This document shows, piece by piece, positions 49,701 through 62,121 of a DNA stretch of 64,000 nt. The notes beneath the pieces were generated by a model that ran no database searches, had not been told where the DNA came from, and saw only the letters and a program-made list of their open reading frames with translations. The stretch spans positions 4,152,001-4,216,000 of the forward strand of contig JANUWF010002200.1 in the NCBI GenBank assembly GCA_026120185.1. The letters run 5' to 3'. The DNA is from Voacanga thouarsii (lineage: Eukaryota > Streptophyta > Magnoliopsida > Gentianales > Apocynaceae). Position 1 is the stretch's first letter. Each line of letters begins with the position of its first letter. The position numbers and the translations under genes were made by a program.

Positions 49701-52700
49701 CACTATGAAGAAGAAATCACAGAAGCCAAAAGCATTGCAAACCTAACTTCTTTAAGCTTTCACTAATAGTGGAAAATGCATCATTTTTATGAAACCCCAG
49801 TCAAAACCAACCTTAGAGTAAGGGGGTTGGGATGCTTATCATACTTTATTTCATAATTAAATATATTTTCATATGATTTCTATGTGCTTTGGATTTGATT
49901 TGATTTTTTTTTTTTTTTTGTCTTGAAGTCTTGTTGGTGAGTATTGTGTGAGAGGGGTAAAATGGTAATTTTTGCCCGAGGCGAAAATAGGGAGATAGAT
50001 TGTGGATTGAATAGAAAATAATTTTTCTAGTGGAAATAGCAACAAGAGTTGTTGTGGTTTAGTGGTTAGAACTTTGGAATTTATTCTTGAGGTCTTGAGT
50101 TCAAAGTCCATCATAGAAGCTTTAACTTGATTAAATTTTATTTTTGCTTGGGAAGGAATGGTTTCGGCCTTAAAGGCCTAGATCAATGTGGTGATGATGT
50201 CCTAGGAGAGACATGTTAGGAGTACTCTCATTCCACTCCTTTGCCTACTCGAAATTCCCAAAGGGAATTCTTGTTCCCTTGATCTTTGGTTTTCCTTAGC
50301 TTTCAACTCCTTAATTTGATCAAGATGTTCTAGCCTTTTTCTTTCCAGAAAATTTAGTAAAGTGTTGAGGTTTTTTAGGATCAAAATGTCTTGGTAAAAG
50401 ACTTCTTATGGTCTGGAAAATATGGAAGAATTGAGGGGAATTCCGAGAGGAAAAATCCCTCTAGTAAGCTTGCTGAAATTTCACTCTAGACTAGCTCATC
50501 TTTCTTCATGGCATGAGCTGAAATTTTCCAGCTTTTTGTACCTTCAAATTGTCGAGCTTCTTAGCTAACATTCCCTCCCAAATGGTGCCAGAAAAATGAC
50601 CTTAATATTAGTTTGAATCATGAATTATTTCTGCCATTTTCGGGCTGCACAAAGACTGAGCAAAACCAGTGAAAAATTCTGGGCAAATCGTTACCTTGGA
50701 GGCTCAAAACCGAGCTGCTTTCTTCCAGATTTTGTGCAGCACCTTAGCCACGTTTTTCCTCCATGAAGAAGGCTGGAAACTAGCCTTGAATACCCCTGAA
50801 ATTCCCCTTCAAACTCTCTGCAAATTGGCTGGAAGTGGCAGATGAAATTCTGCCCAGAAAATTACTGTGCAGCGAAAAAAAACTGGGCAGTCCAGATTTC
50901 CAGCTTTGTTTCCTATTTTTCTTCCAGCCGAAACACCAGCCCTAATATGTCAAAACCTCCCTTAAACCACCATTAACAGAGCTCCATTGTTTCCCACAAG
51001 CTTCTGGATGAAATGCAGTAATGGCTATCCGAAAATCTCTCCAACAAATCCCTGCAATTTAGCTTGATTACTTTCCAAAATTCCAGCCATCTTATTTAGC
51101 AACCTTCTATGATATCTTGCTCAATTGACTTAAACTTCTTCTTCATCATTGTGCCCCTAAGTTTCGGCCATCATAAGCCTTATTGAACCACCTTTAATTC
51201 CTCAGAAAATCTACACAACCAGTCGGCCATAGGAGACTTCAAAGCTGTCCAAACAATCAACATATTCTTAGAATATTTAGTTTCCAAATTCACTCCTTAA
51301 AAATATTCTTCAAGGATTGTAACAACTAACCTTTCCTTTTCCCTTCCAAATCAGAGAAACAAATCCCTAAACCCTACTGAAAATCGGCCAGCCCTATCTC
51401 CCACAGAAAATTCGGCAGCTGTAAATTCCTTACCTCTCTCTCTCGATTTTCTGCAACCATAAAAAACACACACACTACACCAAGAACACATACTTCTTCT
51501 CTACACCTAATACCCCTCCAAACCATCTCAAACCCTCACGAAAATCTCCAGATTTAGTCTACTCATTGCTGTGAATCCATCAACACCATTATTAACATCA
51601 AACTCCTCAAAACATCTTGCTACTTCGGATCAAAAGCAGAAATTTCTGTGAAGAACAAGAACATCTTCAAGGTAAATTCACTCTATCAACTTCATCCTCT
51701 TCGAACTTGATCTCTAGTGGGAACCTATATGAATAACCATGCTAATGATCTCTTCTTCTCTCTTTCTCTCTCTCTCTCTCCCTTTCTCTCTCTCATGGCC
51801 GAAATCACTCTTCTTTGGCCGAATGACTTCTCCTCCCATAATCTTGCTCTCGCCATCTCCCTTGGACAAGGTTAGCCATTTAGGAGTTGAGATCTCCTCT
51901 AAACTCCTTCAAAGCATTCATCAACCAAGTAAGTACCTTCAATCCTTCTTTTAAACTCTAGAATCATGTCTCTAGGATGATGTTGTTAAAAGATGAGTGG
52001 CGATGGGATTTGTGTATGTGTTGTTGTTGAGATTAAAGCATGAGTGTATGTATGATTGTGAAGGAGATGGGAGTTATGCATGGAAGGATTATATTGGTTG
52101 ATTTCATGTTGAATTGAGGTTTGATGCATGTCATAGGTAGTATTTGTATCAAAGCATTCTAGAGATTATGTCACGTTGGTGAATAGGATTTTTATTCTTA
52201 TGGGATTGTTTAAGCCATGTTCATATTTATGCTAGTAGAGGTTAAAGCATGTCTTAATAAATTTAGATCTATGCCTAGATGCAAGATTTGGATGATTTGA
52301 TGAATTGAAGGATTGTGCATGTTCTTGATTGAGGTTGGCCATAGAAATTGACCATGATCTGGTTGTCCCTAAAAGTAATTTTCACTCCATGAATAAAATA
52401 CTCAATAAAATAATTTCCTAGTATTTTCGAAAACCCTAGGAAGGGTAGATTTGGATTCTTATATTCATAAAGGATATTTTAGCCAAATAAATAATAATTT
52501 TGCTAGAAAGTAAAATAAATAAATATTATTTAAAATAAAGAAATCAATTAAAGTTTTATGAGAATGATTCATAATTAGTAAAATATTTACTAAATCAAAA
52601 CCCTTAAGGATTTACTTAATATTTTCCAAGAAAGGCTTATTAAATTTAATCACAACTAGTTTTAGCTATCAATTATTTTCTAACAACTAAACTATCATTA

Positions 52701-52899
52701 AATCACTATTTTACCTAGTACCATCTATAACTCTTGATCAAATAAACTCTAAATCTTTCCCAACAAGGTTTAAACTTTCAACTTATTAGAATTTATTTTC
52801 CAAACCATTAATTATTTTAAATAACAAATTAAACTTAGCTTATAAACCTATTTAATTATTATTTTATTTTAAAGCTTGGGATACTAGGATCATGGTAGT
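49701..52899. other. Unresolved stretch, probably part of a large LTR or leader
   Basis: No coding similarity was found. It contains a long T run near 49900-49920, a tRNA-like unit (50045-50115), and a CT microsatellite at 51754-51796 followed by pyrimidine-rich sequence. 50480-51700 reads like the U3 of a gypsy-type LTR that ends at 54105, but I could not find its left terminus. Confidence 0.35.
50045..50115 (+). repeat. tRNA-like SINE head
   Basis: TGGTTTAGTGGTTAGAAC resembles a pol III A box, and GAGTTCAAAGTCC about 35 bases later resembles a B box. The spacing suits a tRNA-derived SINE. It is too divergent to be a tRNA gene. Confidence 0.4.
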
Positions 52900-54105
52900 A
52901 GTGAATTGAGTTGATTTAAAATTGAGGAAGTGGATTGTAGCTTGAATCTGATTAAGATTTGTATTTGCCCATGTGGGGTTAGGCCAGCTGTTCGAGACCT
53001 TGTTGTTGTGAGCAAGAACCAGGTAAGCTCATGCATAAAACCTTTCAATGTGAAATGTTTTTCTTATGGCAAGCTAAATATGGAGTGTATGGACACTCGT
53101 TTATTTGAAGGCAATTGGGGGTTGAATTTGTTCTTACTTCCAACACTTAAATTATTTAAAAACTAATGAGCAGATTTTCCAAACTTAAAACTCTTTCCAA
53201 AACTGATTTCTCCCAAAACTTTGGAAACCCTCAAATTGCTATTTTCATGAAGAGCAATGCTTCGTTCATTTTATCCTAAGTGGGAAACGTCGTTGAGTAC
53301 TCAATAGGGGTGGACTACTAGGACTAGTCTTTGAAGGGTTATGGTAAGTCTCTCAGCAGGTGGCCACCTCTGAGGGGTGAGTCCTTCCCGGATAAGATGT
53401 CAGTCCAGTGAGTCATGCCGGTCCGAGGTAGCAGTTTGTTTTCAGTCAAGTGACTGTGTTTTGCCGGAATGGACACCCGGTTGTTGTTTGGGTATAGAGA
53501 AGGAGGAGTATCTTGCCCAGCAGGCCGATCACCTACTTTTATCAGTTTGCACAAAGTGTCGGCATTCTGACCGGTTATAGGGCCCAACGTGTGGTAACCC
53601 ATATCCCTTTCTTTCGAGTGGTTGATTTTATTAATTAAGCAGGGCTAGAAAAGCCAAAACGCCACTCTTACTTTTGACTAATGTTTATTGCTTGCCAATG
53701 TTTCTCTTGTAAAGGTTTCACACTTTGCATCCATGAACTGGTTTCACTAAACACCCAACGCACACACGGACTTATTGAGATTTCTGTCTCATCACCTTTT
53801 TATCATGATTTCAGGATGATCCTGCTGTGGACTTGAGTGGCTAGTAATATCTGCTTTGGAAGAGAATGTGTCTTTTGATTTTATGTATTGCTTTGGGGAG
53901 CCGAGAGTGGATAATTTTATTTATGATTTTTGTTTTGGAATTTCATGGATTTACTCTTGGAGTATATTGGGTTGTAATAAATTTTTAAGTTAAGTATTAT
54001 TTTATTTCAGCAATTTTATTTGTGTGACCTAGTTATAAAGACCCCTTGTCCTTTGGACGGGGCGACATCCCCGGCCCTGGCGGGCCTAGGCTTCGGGGTG
54101 TTACA
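52900..54105 (+). repeat. 3' portion of a gypsy-type LTR (solo or truncated)
   Basis: The right edge CTTCGGGGTGTTACA is the mirror of the TGTAACACCCCGAAG terminus common in plant gypsy LTRs. A GC-richer tract at 53280-53610 and polyadenylation-like TAATAAA sites before the end fit an R/U5 region. It abuts copia-C LTR sequence at 54106. No internal coding region is linked to it. Confidence 0.5.
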
Positions 54106-54294
54106 ATTTTGGAAGCTCAAAAGCTTCACGTGAATGAGACGAAGTTGACGTTTTCAAGGACGTGATCCAATAGCCTCAAGCATCCTTGTACAGATACATT
54201 CTTCACTACCAAAAAGATCATTCAATCACAGAGGTAAATTATTCATTTTGTAAGCATGTTTTTGGTTTGATGATTTTTGCCATTTTAAACCTTT
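54106..54294 (+). repeat. 5' LTR fragment of copia-C
   Basis: GCTTCACGTGAATGAGACGA and following bases match copia-A LTR sequence near 29030-29060 (reverse strand). The end is placed just before the primer site. The start is cut at the gypsy LTR edge. Confidence 0.7.
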
Positions 54295-54297
54295 AAT

Positions 54298-54311
54298 TGA
54301 TATCAGAGCCA
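54298..54311 (+). other. Primer binding site of copia-C
   Basis: TGATATCAGAGCCA, one mismatch from the tRNA-iMet type TGGTATCAGAGC. Confidence 0.65.
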
Positions 54312-54799
54312 TAGTTTGGCAAATGTAAGAAGCATGCTAGGCTTAACTAAAATAAGAAAATATTTATTTTGGATAAAATTTATAATCCTTCATGTTTTCT
54401 AGTATGGGTAGTTTCACTGTAAGCTTCGCAAGTGAAAGCATAGGAATACTGTATTTTGATATCTTTCATAAATATCGTATAAGCCCAGTGTTTTTAAGGG
54501 TATAGGCGGTTGTTTGGATGAGTTTTGATCGAAATCGGTGAAAAAAACCGCGTCCAGTAGCATCTGAAATGCAAAGAAAAAACTTGGAGAAGAAGGATCA
54601 AGCCAAGCCGAGTCGCCTGTGTTTGTGAAAGGAGCCGCGCCACTTCTCCTAGAGAGGTCGGCTTCCTTGCAAAAGCCTTGCTCGAGGAAGCCTTCCTTGC
54701 GAAAGCTTGGCTTCTGCGAGGAAACACAATTGCAATGCGTGGTCAACAATTTTGACCGCACAGCGAGGTGGAGGCGGGCCAGGTTGCGGGCACCCACCC

Positions 54800-54837
54800 G
54801 AATCGCGGCCCATAGGTTTTTCCATGGGCCATGATCC
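54800..54837 (+). repeat. Leader hairpin of copia-C
   Basis: GAATCGCGGCCCATAGG pairs with CCATGGGCCATGATCC around a TTTTT loop. It occupies the same place as the copia-A hairpin. Confidence 0.55.
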
Positions 54838-56042
54838 AATGTGGCAAGTGCACTGAATCTAATAAATAAATAAATATATATATATATTTATATTTTTTTT
54901 GTCCCATATCAGACAAAGTTATTTTTATTGTAATAGTTAATATTCTTTAAATATTTTGCATGAAAAATAATGGTAAAGGAAATTTAGGATTAAACTAGAC
55001 CATTAATTAATAATGTGTTTAATTATATTATTTGGATACTTAGGTTAAAAAAATAGAAAAGCATGAAAACGTTTACAGTTTTCTAACATGCTTATTTCTT
55101 TTTGTACCCTATGTACTCGTTTTCTCAAAGACCAAAGTCTTTGGAAATTTTTGACAAAGAAAAATATTTTTCTTAAATCAAATGATTAATTTTAATTCGA
55201 ACAAAAATTAATCTTTGGTTATTTTCTCAATGGATTTTATCCTTAACATAGAAAATGTTTTAGATTTAGATATTTTTGTGAATTAAAATAGAAAACCATT
55301 TTGATTGAATTTTAACAAGAAAAATTATTTTGGTCAAATTAAACTTGAGATCAAAATCTCTTGAAAATTTTATTGAAAATTTTTGAAATTATTAAGTTTA
55401 TTAACTTAAATAAAATTAATCCATGAAAAATTTTCTCAAAGGGTATAAACCTTGACCTATAAATTTTTATGAGTTTAGATATTTTATTTTTGAGTTAAAA
55501 GAAAACTTAATTGAAATTTTTAAAAGATGTTTTCTAAGAAAAACCATTTTTTTTAAATACTAAGTGGGAGAGGGGTTCCAACAGCCCCACAACTTCCATC
55601 ACAATCCTTATTAGAGATCATGGGTCCCCTCACGTCACCCTGGGAGTGAACTCTATAGGATGGAGATACCATAAGGATCTAGAACTAATGAATGTATGTA
55701 ATTAATAACCCAGGACATGTGCTATGATCAGGAAACCCACATTGGAGGTTATAGTGCGAGAAATGTCTATAGGAAATGAGAAGGAACGGTCATCCCACGA
55801 TGAAGTTATCTTCTAGGTCATAATCAAGAAGGGAAATTAATTTGTGCTGGTTAATATACTTAGCTTAGGAAAAAATTTATTTTTTCCAAGAAGTTATGTC
55901 AGTTTTTCTAAGAGCCAAATTAATCATATTAAAGATAGTAGTGATAGGGTTAACTATTATCTGATTTAATATGAGGATAAAGTCACAAATTATTTTATTT
56001 TTCACAAATTAAGTTTTCTTTTTATTTTTTGATTTTTTAGAA

Positions 56043-57763
56043 ATGGTTGGTAGAGGTTCTTTTAGTCCTTTGACCGTTATTCTCTGTGAGAATAAGCTAA
56101 CGGGTCCAAATTATGTAGACTAGAAAAGAAATTTAGACATAATACTCACTGTTGAGGAGTATAAGTATGTCCTCTTTGACACCTGCCCTGTTATTAGGGA
56201 GGGTTCCACCACTGAGGAGCGAGAGACTGAGAAAGCATGGAAGAAGGCTAATAAGATGGTTTGATGTTATATATTGGCCTCCATGTCTAATGTGCTCCAG
56301 TCTAAACACGAGCACATGGCCACTGCGTACGATATTAGTCAATTACTAGCCACAATGTTCGCAAATAAGAGTTGGCCCACAAGGCAGGAGGCTCTTAAGA
56401 TGATCATCAACACTAAGATGGCTGAGAGAGCATCAGTCAGAGAGCATATGCTCAAGATGATTGCTGCTTTTGAGGAAGCAAAAGTCTTAGGAGCTGTAGT
56501 TAACCTCGAGAGCTAAGTGGACATATTTCTCTAATCTCTTCCAGGTTCTTTTACTCAGTTCAAGTTAAATTATAACATGAACAAGTTAAACATGAGTTTA
56601 ACCGAGTTAATGAAAGAGCTTCAGGTGACAAAGAAGGTCATGAAGCCACAGTCCAAGGCTATGATTGTTAGGACTTTTTCTTCCAAAACTAGGCTCAAGC
56701 CTAGAAAGTTCAAGAAGAAGAAAGGAAACACAGCTGCCCAGCCCAAGAACTAGCCCAACAAGCCCAAAGGCAAATGCTTCATGTGCGGGCAAAAGGGACA
56801 CTAAAAAAAAGAGTGTCCAGAATTTCAGACCAAGAAAAATCCTACATGTATTGTTCTCTATCTAGAATTAATTTCAATGGTTAGATCAACTTTTATTTGG
56901 ATTGTTGATTCTGGCGCCACTGATCATATCTGTAACTCCTTGCAAGGGTTTAAGAAGATAAGAAGACTCCAGAAGGGCGAGTATGGACTACGAGTAGAAA
57001 GTGGAGCACGAGTATGAGCCATTGTAATGGAAAAACTGGATCTTATTTTTTATTGTAATAAAGTAGGTATATTAAAGGATATTTATATGTACTCAATTTT
57101 AGAAAGAATTTGATTTCAGTTGCAAAAGTTTATAAATCATGGATATTCTATTTCTTTCCATTCTAGTATTACTATTAGTAGAAATGAAAAAGTTTTATAT
57201 ACATGACACATGTATGGAAACTTATTCTTTTTAAATCCTACAAATAATTAAATAAATAACGCTCAATTTGAACTTTAAGCAAGAAAATAAAGACCAATGT
57301 TAATGACTCATATATTTGACATCTAAGATTGGGTCATATTAACTCAATCAGGATTTAGAGGTTAATCCATAATGGGCTATTAGGCTCATTAAAATTAGAA
57401 AGTTGACCTCAGTGTAAATCCTGCCTTATGGAAAAAATGACCAAAATGTCGTTCACCCAAAAAGCTGATAGAGCCAATGAGATATTGGGCTTTGTTCATA
57501 CTGATGTATATAGCCCTTTATCTACATAAGCTAGAGGGGTTTTGAGTACTTCATCACTTTTATGGATGATTGTACAAAATTTGGTTATGTCTACCTAATG
57601 AGGCGCAAGTTTGACTCTTTTGACAAGTTCAAAGAGTTTAAGGCTGAAGTGGAGCGTCGAACAGGTAAACTGATCGAAACCTTATGATCGGATCGTAGTG
57701 GAGAGCACCTCCTCGATTAGTTCAAGGATTATATGGTACATCATAGGATAGTTGTTAGTCAAT
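56043..57763 (+). pseudogene. Copia-C gag-protease-integrase, heavily decayed
   Basis: Starts at ATG 56043. A TAG at 56121-56123 follows PNYVD, the same codon that is stop in copia-A and -B. Then come MLKMIAAFEEAKVLGA, MSLTELMKELQVTKK, the knuckle CFMCGQKGH with the next Trp a stop, protease DSGATDHICNSLQGF, and integrase pieces with frameshifts (MTKMSFTQKADRAN-like, RRTGKLIETL). At least ten stops or frameshifts. It is the most decayed member of the family here. Confidence 0.85.
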
Positions 57764-57773
57764 AGGATCGACA

Positions 57774-59104
57774 TGCTTATGTGTCAACCAGATTAAACCT
57801 TGAGAATACGTGAAAACGGATCATACCTTTGTAGATATCGTCTTCACCAATACGATTCTTGAAGTCTTTTGCCTTCTGATAATGCTCCAGACCCCCAAGT
57901 CTTCTTCAATGTAATCTCTTTAGACCATAAAATTGCTAATTATATTTTGTTTCTCTCTTTATTGAAGGTGGACTCATACAAAAACTGAGAGAAAAAACTC
58001 AGAGAACAACAACGATGTTTCTCTCGTATATCGAAAATAGAGTTATATCCCAATATGTATATTAGACTCTATCTCAAAATACGAATCCTGATAGAATAAG
58101 AAAAGTATAGTTGGGTACAACTATTTCCACTTATCATATTCCATCTCAAATACAATTATTTGTTTCCTGCAATTTTCATTAATAAATTATAATTTATTAT
58201 TGTCCCATAATTAGGAGCCACTGAAGGGACCTGACCGGATACAATTAGACTAAGTTCTAATAAATTATTTTATTAATAAAAATAATTTATTAATTACATT
58301 TCACTCCACTAAAAGAACGTAATTGCACTCTTAGTCCAATCACAATTACTAGAGTCAATAATTATATCCATTAATTGATCGATCCAACAAATTACCCCCG
58401 TCGATCAATATAATACTTTGAATGAGGCAGTATGACCACAGTGTCCCTCATTCAAAACCTCAATTCTCATCTTCAATTTGACAGTACCATGTGACCACAT
58501 CACATTTACAAATTGAATTCAATAGACACTATTGAATTACTGAGCTCAGATTTAACTGTCCCTTAGAAGAATTCATGAGGAAATGATCTTGCCTATTAAA
58601 GGTGATGGATTCCATATTACATAACAATTATTTCATATTTATTTCACTTTAATTCCCAATATGCCGAGATTTTGATTATTAATTTAATCTCACTCTTTGG
58701 CAACTTAAGGAACTTCAAGTTAATAAATATAAATAATTGTTTGCTCAGGATTAAAGTATTATGTACGATAATCTTTTAATATTTTATTTGTGTGGTCTAT
58801 TCCACAAATAAATATTGATGGTCCATCCAATATATCAAATATATATTCTTAATTTTAAATAAAATTAAGACGATCTCTCTAAAACAAATTGCCCAAATTT
58901 ATTTTAGATCGCGAATAATTTATTTCGAATTAAATTATAAATAAAGTCTTTCTGTGTTTAACAAATAAACACTTGATTTATAATATCTAAATAATTCGTG
59001 GACAAACAGGCTCATACAAAATTCATACATATAAATATATAAAGACATACTTTATTTAATTTTAGAATACAAATATTGTATTTACTCGATGGTCATATCT
59101 AACA
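57774..59104 (-). repeat. 3' LTR of copia-D
   Basis: Sense start TGTTAGATATGACC at 59104. The far end is placed at the first plausible CA after copia-C similarity stops and is uncertain by about 10 bases. Confidence 0.65.
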
Positions 59105-59122
59105 AAAATTCTCCCACTTGTC
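59105..59122 (-). other. Polypurine tract of copia-D
   Basis: Sense GACAAGTGGGAGAATTTT, directly before the LTR start. Confidence 0.78.
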
Positions 59123-59254
59123 CTAGAGTAAATAGGACATGTCAAAAATACCCACACTTTCTATATGACTTCCAAAAACAGTTACAGGTAAACTTTTAGT
59201 AAAAGGGTCAGCAAGATTTTCAGCAGAAGAAATCTTGCACACTTTTACATCTCC

Positions 59255-62121
59255 ACATTAAAGGATCTCCCTAAGTAGGTGATATTTACGTTCATTGTGT
59301 TTACCACACTGATGGCTGCATGGTTCTTTTGCATTTGCCACTGCACCACTGTTGTCACAGTACAAACTAATGGCTTGAGATGCAGAAGGAACCACTTCAA
59401 GTTCTATCAAGAACTTCTTCAACCATACTACCTCTTTAGCTGCTTCACAAGCTACCACATATTCAGCTTCCATTGTAAAGTCAGCAATATAAGATTGTTT
59501 GATACTTCTCCACACAACTGCACCACCACCTAAGGTGAAAACAGAGCCTGGGGTAGACTTGTGAAGATCTCTATCAGCTTAAAAATCAGAATCAGTGTAA
59601 CCTATAAGTACCAATTCTGGAGCTGAGTAAACCAACATATATCCTCGAGTTCTGCGAAGATACTTGAATATATGCTTGACTACTGTCCAGTGTTCCGGTC
59701 CTGGGTTTGACTGATATCTACTGACCATCCTAACAGCATAACAAATGTCTAGACAAGTACACAGCATAGCATACATGAGACTTCCTATAGCTGATGCATA
59801 AGAAACTCATTTCATGTAATCAACTTCGTTAGGAGTTTTAGGACTATACTTTTGAAATAACTGAATTCCATGTTGAAAGGCAATTGGCCTTTCTTGGAAT
59901 TTTGCATAGAAAATCTCGTCAGTATTTTGTCAATGTATGAAACTTGAGATAAAGCTATCTGTCTATTCTTTCTATCCCGAAGGATCTGAATGCCCAGAAC
60001 ATATCTTGCTTCTTCCAAGTGCTTCATATCAAACGGTAACCAACTTTTTACCAATGTTAATGTTCTTACATCATTTCCAATGAGAAGGATGTCATCAACA
60101 TACAGTATAAGAAAATTACCTTACCATCTATAACTCTCTTATAGACACAAGGTTTATCAGGATGCTGATCAAAACCATAAGTTTTAATGGCTTGATCAAA
60201 CCTTGTTAAATTAGGCTTCTACCCATTCCACAATTCCAATGGAGTCTTAGGAATAGACTTTGATGGAACCATATTCAATATATATATATCGCAGTTTGTA
60301 TAGCATATCCTCAAAAGGATGTATTTAGTGTAGAGAAGCCTAGCATTGTTCTAACCATGTCTAATAAGGACCTGTTTCTCCTTTCTGCCACTCCATTTTG
60401 TTGAGGAGTGCCAAGTGCACTTAGTTGGGATAAAATCCCATTTTCTGACAAGTAAAATCTAAAGTCATGGGATAGATATTCTCCACCTCGATTTGATCGA
60501 AGTGTTTTAATGTTCTTTCCTAACTGCTTCTCAGTTTCAGCCTTAAATTCTTTGAACTTTTCTAAGACATCGGACTTATGAGTTATTAAGTAAACATATC
60601 CATATCTTGAGTGATCATCCATAAAAGTAATAAATACTCGTACCCACCTCTAGCTTGGACACTAATTGGTCCATATACGTCAGAGTGTACTAATTCTAAG
60701 ACTTCCTTTGCTCTATTTCCTTTGGAAAGAAATGATCTTTTGGTCATTTTACCTTCCAAACAAGATTCACAAACTTGAAAAGGTTCTACCTTTAGGTCAC
60801 TTAAATGACCTTCTTTTACAAGTCTTTGAATCCTATTTAGATTAATATGGCCAAGTCTAAGATGCCATAGGAGAGTCTCATTAGTAGGAGATAACTTAAT
60901 GCGTTTGTTAGTTTTAGTATGATATAATAAATTGTTGGTAGGTTTCAAAACATACAGATTGTTATTTAAATATCCACGACATATCAAAGAATTATTCAAA
61001 AATATCTTTACTGAAAATTTATAAAATTTAATAGAATATTTTTGTTTGAATAACAAAGAAACCGAAATCAAATTTCGATAAATGTCGGGAACATAATAAC
61101 AATATTTCAAAACCAAATATTTATTATCAAAATCAAGATAAACATCTCCAACAGCTCTTACAGATATCACTGATCCTGTGCCAACCAGAGTATGCTCTCC
61201 TTCATTGAGATGCCTGGTTACTTGGAATCCCTGCAATGAATTGCAAACATGGTTAGTGGCTCCAGAATCTACTATCCAAGTATTTGTAGAATTAACCACT
61301 AAACAAGTTTCAATGTAGGATAACTCACCAGTACTTTGCTTGCGTTTAGCTAAGTAAACTAGGCACTGTGACTTCCAATGTCCTTTTTACTTGCAATGGA
61401 AATATTTGCCTTTGGGCTTTTCATCCACCCTTACTTTCTTGACCTGTTGCTTAGGCCCTTTATTATTATTCTGCTTCCTCTTATTTCTTCCAACATGAGA
61501 TAGAACAAGAGCATTGCCACTTCCCACTTTTAGGGTAGCCTCGGCGCTCTCAAACTCCTTCATTAACTCTGTAAGAGATATATCCATCTTGTTCATGTTA
61601 TAATTAACTTTAAACTGTGAAAACATCTCTGGGAGAGTTTCTAAAGCCATGTCAATTTAAGGCTCAAGCTTAATTTCAGCCCCTAAGACATCTGTCACGT
61701 TAAACTGAGCGATCAATTCTAACATATGATCTCTCACGGGCGTTCCAGGTTTCATGCGCATATTCATTATGCGCCTCATTGCTGCTTGACGAGCCTGACG
61801 TCTTTTGTACTCAAACATTTGTTAGAGGTTTCTCATGATATCTGTAATGGTTGTCATGTTCTCATGTTTCTGCTGCAACACATTTAAGATAGATCCCAAA
61901 ATGTAGCAGCGAACCATCTCATCAGAACTCAACCACTTATCATAAGCCTCATTCTGTTTGCGCGTGGACTGTTCAGTAGGCTTAGCAAGACACGGTTCAG
62001 TTAGTACATATTTGAGCTTCTCAGCAGTGAGTACAATTATGAGGTTCTTTTTCCAATCAATAAAATTTTCTCCAACCAGTTGGTTCTTTATTAAAATTTG
62101 GGATAAAGTGTTGGAAGTCAT
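59255..62121 (-). pseudogene. Copia-D gag-pol with an internal deletion
   Basis: Gag starts at 62121 (MTSNTLSQILIKNQ) and, unlike the A/B/C family, keeps the Trp codon in ENFIDWKKNL. The knuckle is damaged (YFHCK then stop). Protease DSGATNHVC, integrase zinc-finger HLRLGHINLNRIQ and HSDVYG follow. A frameshift lies near 60630, then LRSNRGGEYL (second Asp lost) and [10 protein letters not shown]. Around 60225 the reading jumps from the PLELWNG segment of integrase straight to IKTYGFDQHPDKPCVYK in RT, so roughly the integrase C-terminus and first half of RT are deleted. The RT box LYVDDILLIGND remains, then RNase H with MEAEYVVACEAA, YCDNSGAV. Non-functional. Confidence 0.9.

Larger units (their letters stand above)
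54106..57763 (+). mobile_element. Copia-C: truncated Ty1/copia element, interrupted by copia-D
   Basis: Same family as copia-A and -B, opposite orientation. Holds the 3' end of its 5' LTR (54106-54294), primer site, leader, gag, protease and the first part of integrase. Reading stops after the equivalent of HHGIVSQ, where copia-D begins. The remainder would lie beyond the window. The first part of its 5' LTR is missing. Confidence 0.85.

Noticed and set aside
50202..50384. 60-codon minus-strand frame, Lys/Glu-rich
   Set aside because: No homology recognised and no supporting signals. Length is within chance for this composition.
51754..51796. CT-rich tract that might be a promoter initiator
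   Set aside because: A simple microsatellite; position relative to any gene is unknown.
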